Positions 60,998 through 64,000 of a stretch of 64,000 nt of DNA are shown piece after piece. The notes beneath the pieces are model-generated. The model was not told where the DNA came from and did no database searches. It worked only from the letters and a program-made list of their open reading frames with translations. The translations under genes were made by a program, and so were the position numbers. This stretch comes from Diacronema lutheri. Its lineage: Eukaryota > Haptophyta > Pavlovophyceae > Pavlovales > Pavlovaceae. Each line of letters starts with the position of its first letter. Position 1 is the stretch's first letter. The DNA is taken from contig JAGTXO010000004.1 in the NCBI GenBank assembly GCA_019448385.1, forward strand, positions 1,612,001 through 1,676,000, read 5' to 3'.

Positions 60998-61124
60998 CGC
61001 GCCTCGCTCGCACGGACGGGGAGGCCTCGCCGCTGCGAGAGCCCTACGAGTGTTCGGGGCAGAAGGCCCGGGCAGAGGCAAAGTTGAGTCCGGATGGCCT
61101 TTCGCTGACCAGTCCGGCGGCAGC
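60998..61124. promoter_or_regulatory. Divergent promoter, V-ATPase c / methyltransferase-dioxygenase
   Basis: 127 bases between two start codons, GC-rich, no clear TATA. Inferred from geometry. Confidence 0.45.
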
Positions 61125-64000
61125 ATGGATTTTGTCGCCGCGCTGTCCGACGACGACGCGTCCGTGCGGACGGCGGCGGCGACTCGGCTGATGGAGGCGA
61201 TGGGCGAGGCGGCGGACGCGGAGCTCTTTTGCGCGCGTCTGCTCCGCGCGGGCGGCCTCTTGCCTCTCCTCCGCATGGCGCAGTGCGTCCGGCGCAACGC
61301 GGACCTTTCGCCGCGCGCGGACGCGCTCGCGCCGGCCGTGCGCGAGGCGGACGCGGGTCTGATCGCGCTGTCGCAACTGGCGCTGCTTGCGACCGAGCTG
61401 CTCGGCCGGTACGGTTGGAAGGTCACGCCTGACGAGGAGTCCGGCCGCCTCGCCTTTGCGCACGAGGGCACAGGCATCGCGCAGCTGTCGACGCCGTCGC
61501 TCCCACGAGCGCGCGGCGCGCGCGGCGGCTGGGCGCGCGAGCTGCTGCTCGACACGATCTCGCTGACTGAGCCGCTTGGCGTGGACGCGGGCACGGGCGA
61601 GGTGCGCTGGCCCGTCCGCGTCGTCGCGCACACGCACGCGCTCTCCGTTGTGGACGTTGCGATGGACGGCGGCGGCGACGAGCGCGGCGCGACCGTTCGC
61701 CAGCTGCTGCGCGGCCCGTGGCGTGGCGTCGACGGGCCGCGCGTGGCGGAAATGGACCTGGCCGAGGAATTGGGCGCGCAGCTTGAGACGTGGGAGGCCA
61801 CGACCGCCGCTGCACTCGCGCTCGTACGCCTCGCCGCTGTGGCCGCCGCGCCGGCGGGCGCTGAGCCGCCGGCCGGCGCGCCACGCGCGCTGATCATCGG
61901 GCTCGGAGGCGGCGCCCTCGCCACCTTCATCGCGCGGCACGCGCCCGGCGTGCAAGTCGACGTGCTCGAGCCGTGCGCCGCCATCGTCGACGCGGCGTGC
62001 GAGCACTTTGGTCTGCGCTGCGAGCTGCGCGGTGCGGCCGAGCGCCAGCCGCACCGCGCGAGTGGCAAGCGGCGGCGCGACGACGCGCGCTCGCGCGCAG
62101 CGGCCGGAGGCTCGCCCACGCAGCCGCCGAGTGCCGTCATCGTCCACCAGCCGCCGCCGCAGGCGCAGCCGCAGCCGTCGCCGCGCGCGCATAGCGGCGG
62201 CTTGGCGGCGCGCGGCACGGGCGGCTCGGGGCCCACGAGCGGTGCGGGGGGGGGCAAGGGCGAGGCGAGCGGCCACGCGACGCGCAGCGACGCGCGTGGC
62301 GCAGCGGTGCATTTGGATTGCGCGGACGCGGCCACGGTCGCAGCCGTGGCCGCGGCCACGATGGCCGCCGAGTGCGAGGCGACGGCTGCGTGTGCATGGC
62401 TGGAGGGTGCGCTCCACCGCCCCCGCGCGGCGCCGTACGCGGCCATCGTGCTCGATCTGCCCGCGTTCGCCTCTGGTGAGCTGTCGGAGCGCCTCGCGGC
62501 CGCACTCGGCGCGCTCGCCGCTGCGGACGGCGCGCACGTGCTCGTCGTGTGCGGCCCAATCGGCGACGAGGGCGAGGGCGAGGGCGAGGGCGAGGGCGAG
62601 GGCGAGGGCGAGGGCGAGGGGGGCGCTGCGGCGGCGCAGCTCGCGCCCGGCGCGGACGCCGAGACGGACGCGGAGCGCGCGGCCGCTGACGCGGAAGAGG
62701 CGCGCGCGCGCTCGGCCGTGCGCGCGCGCGCACACGCCGTCACTGAGCTGCTTGCGCCCAGCATGGACGCGGCGGTGGTGCTCGGCTACGTCGACCTGCA
62801 TGGCGTTCCGTCGCTCGAAGCCTCCGCCACCGAGCTCGCCGCGCTGCACGCGCCCGTGATGTGCCTCGTGCCGACGGCGCGCGCCGACACGTGCGCGGCG
62901 GAAGGGGCGGGTGGAGCGGCTGGCGCGGACGCGCTGCGCAAGGGCTGGGAGCGCGCGGTGGCGTGGGTGAGCGGTGCGGGCGGGTGCGGCGCGCGCCTGC
63001 CATTTGTTCTCGACGAAACGGCGCCGCTCGGTTCGGTGAGCGCGCAGCCGCAGGGGCGCTGCGATCTGCCGCTGCTCGCTCTGAGCTGGGCGGAGGACGA
63101 GGAGGGTGAGGGGGAGGGCGACGAGGAGGGTGAGCGGGATGATTCAAGCGGCCTCGAGGCGCGCAACGGGCAGGACGCGCAGTGCGCGGCACGCGCGCAG
63201 CGCAGGCAGCGCGGGCCAACGCAGCCGGGCGGGGCCCTGGGCGGCGGGGCCCTGGGCGACACGGCCCTGGGCGCGCGATGCGCCGAGCCCACGCCGCCCA
63301 TCGCCGCCGCCGCCGGCAGCGGCGGTGGCGGCGTGTGGGCCATCTTCGCCGACGACGACGCGAGCGCGCACGCGGCCGCGGCGCCGGGCGGGCGGGCGGC
63401 GGGCGGTGGCGCGCCGCGCGACGCGTCGCGCGTGTCGCCGCCCATCTCCGCCGCGCGCCTGTGCGACGGCGCGCTGTGGGCGGAGATTGCCGCGCGCGGC
63501 GCGGCCCCGACGTTGCGCTCGGCCACCGTCGCGCTCCCTCCGCCGCCTGCGGGCGACGAGCGTGATGCGCTCGCGCGCGAGCTCGAGCGAGCGGGGTACG
63601 TTGTGCGCGCGCGCGCATTGAGCGCGCGCTGCGCCGGCGGCGACGGCGACGGCGGCGGCGACGGCGGGCGGGGCCTGCGCGCGCTCGTGCGCTTGATGGC
63701 GTCGCTGCGCGCCCACCCGCTCGCGCTGCCGCCCGTCTTCGCCTTCATGTACGACGCGACGTGGAGCGCTGTGTACGGCATGTGGGACTTTGCCGAGGCG
63801 TTGCTCGGCGCAGCGTGCCACCTCGAGCCCTCCATCGCCGCCTTCAAGCTGAGCGCGCCGCACGCGCGCGCGGGCGTGCGGTACGCGGGCGGCAATTTTG
63901 GGCGGCCGCACCGCGACTATGCGCGCGCAGAGGCGCTCGACGAGGCGGGCGCGCCGCGCGTGCTGTCGGTGTGGCTGCCGCTCAACGACGTGTCGCTGAG
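61125..64000 (+). CDS. Spermidine-synthase-like methyltransferase fused to a 2-oxoglutarate/PhyH-like dioxygenase (truncated by window end)
   Basis: A single open frame of at least 958 codons with no stop before the edge. N-terminal helices (MDFVAALSDDDASVRTAAAT, LFCARLLRAGGLLPLLRMAQ) look like HEAT/ARM repeats. Near residue 255 is a SAM-binding motif of the spermidine-synthase/METTL13 kind: RALIIGLGGGALATFIARHA then VQVDVLEPCAAIVDAACEHF and AAPYAAIVLDLPAF. A (GAGGGC)n stretch (62570-62620) encodes an EG repeat. After a long Gly/Ala/acidic linker, the C-terminal part reads PPVFAFMYDATWSAVYGMWD and GGNFGRPHRDYARAEALDEA followed by RVLSVWLPLNDVSL, where H-x-D of PHRD is the expected iron-binding pair of a PhyH-like oxygenase. 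I infer a protein-modifying or secondary-metabolism enzyme. The minus strand has equally long open frames here, but they are Arg/Ala-rich mirrors. Confidence 0.65.
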   Translation, partial: MDFVAALSDDDASVRTAAATRLMEAMGEAADAELFCARLLRAGGLLPLLRMAQCVRRNADLSPRADALAPAVREADAGLIALSQLALLATELLGRYGWKVTPDEESGRLAFAHEGTGIAQLSTPSLPRARGARGGWARELLLDTISLTEPLGVDAGTGEVRWPVRVVAHTHALSVVDVAMDGGGDERGATVRQLLRGPWRGVDGPRVAEMDLAEELGAQLETWEATTAAALALVRLAAVAAAPAGAEPPAGAPRALIIGLGGGALATFIARHAPGVQVDVLEPCAAIVDAACEHFGLRCELRGAAERQPHRASGKRRRDDARSRAAAGGSPTQPPSAVIVHQPPPQAQPQPSPRAHSGGLAARGTGGSGPTSGAGGGKGEASGHATRSDARGAAVHLDCADAATVAAVAAATMAAECEATAACAWLEGALHRPRAAPYAAIVLDLPAFASGELSERLAAALGALAAADGAHVLVVCGPIGDEGEGEGEGEGEGEGEGEGGAAAAQLAPGADAETDAERAAADAEEARARSAVRARAHAVTELLAPSMDAAVVLGYVDLHGVPSLEASATELAALHAPVMCLVPTARADTCAAEGAGGAAGADALRKGWERAVAWVSGAGGCGARLPFVLDETAPLGSVSAQPQGRCDLPLLALSWAEDEEGEGEGDEEGERDDSSGLEARNGQDAQCAARAQRRQRGPTQPGGALGGGALGDTALGARCAEPTPPIAAAAGSGGGGVWAIFADDDASAHAAAAPGGRAAGGGAPRDASRVSPPISAARLCDGALWAEIAARGAAPTLRSATVALPPPPAGDERDALARELERAGYVVRARALSARCAGGDGDGGGDGGRGLRALVRLMASLRAHPLALPPVFAFMYDATWSAVYGMWDFAEALLGAACHLEPSIAAFKLSAPHARAGVRYAGGNFGRPHRDYARAEALDEAGAPRVLSVWLPLNDVSL

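Noticed and set aside
60749-62849. Two long minus-strand frames opposite the methyltransferase gene
   Set aside because: Codon-position mirror of the plus frame, which contains the SAM motif and PHRD motif; only the small V-ATPase c first exon at 60948-60997 in this area is real on the minus strand.

Overview
This is nuclear DNA of a GC-rich, flagellated, intron-containing alga, most plausibly a haptophyte or a neighbouring lineage; that placement is inference from gene content. The evidence for a eukaryote is direct: about 30 genes, most split by GT-AG introns of roughly 50-665 bases whose two reading frames join in phase; ER, peroxisome, Golgi, autophagy and cilium genes; a proline-rod wall-type glycoprotein; and ankyrin proteins of the 'GCPWDE' type common in algae and giant viruses. 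I saw no operons, Shine-Dalgarno logic, tRNA, rRNA, CRISPR or transposase. All exon limits were worked out by hand from frame, splice dinucleotides and family similarity, so a base or two of error is possible.

Layout. 0-2.2 kb: lipocalin tail, GC-rich low-complexity DNA, an unknown minus-strand gene. 2.3-6.8 kb: a secreted or membrane-anchored proline-rod protein. 7.1-8.8 kb: TIPIN/Csm3-like replication-fork protein. 8.9-13.1 kb (minus): XRRA1-like leucine-rich protein, then delta-tubulin. 13.2-17.0 kb: acyl-CoA oxidase, SAP-domain protein, organellar J-protein. 17.2-19.7 kb (minus): cytochrome-b5-like neuferricin and an Mpv17/EF-hand gene with lesions. 19.8-23.2 kb: GAF-domain protein. 23.9-32.2 kb: ten-exon BIG-type Sec7 ARF-GEF. 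32.5-34.0 kb (minus): CCDC24-like. 34.1-39.7 kb: ER-lumenal J-domain/thioredoxin/ShKT/MANF-C protein ending in HDEL, with a 1.18 kb internal repeat. 39.9-44.0 kb: divergent pyruvate decarboxylase and alcohol dehydrogenase. 44.1-48.0 kb: R3H-associated protein and ATG4. 48.4-53.5 kb: SFT2 and a CFAP52-like WD40 protein. 53.7-59.7 kb: an unknown 901-aa protein, two ankyrin proteins, PPIL1. 59.9-64.0 kb: V-ATPase subunit c and a methyltransferase/2OG-dioxygenase fusion cut by the window end.

Two themes run through the window. First, most genes sit in head-to-head pairs with starts 65-330 bases apart, so promoters are probably shared. Second, introns carry homopolymer C or C-rich tandem repeats on the sense strand, commonly just before the 3' splice site; these create long spurious open frames.

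Functional groupings: ethanol fermentation (PDC+ADH), secretory traffic and ER folding (BIG, SFT2, V-ATPase c, ER J-protein), peroxisome (acyl-CoA oxidase, Mpv17 family), and basal body/cilium (delta-tubulin, CFAP52-like, perhaps CCDC24-like).
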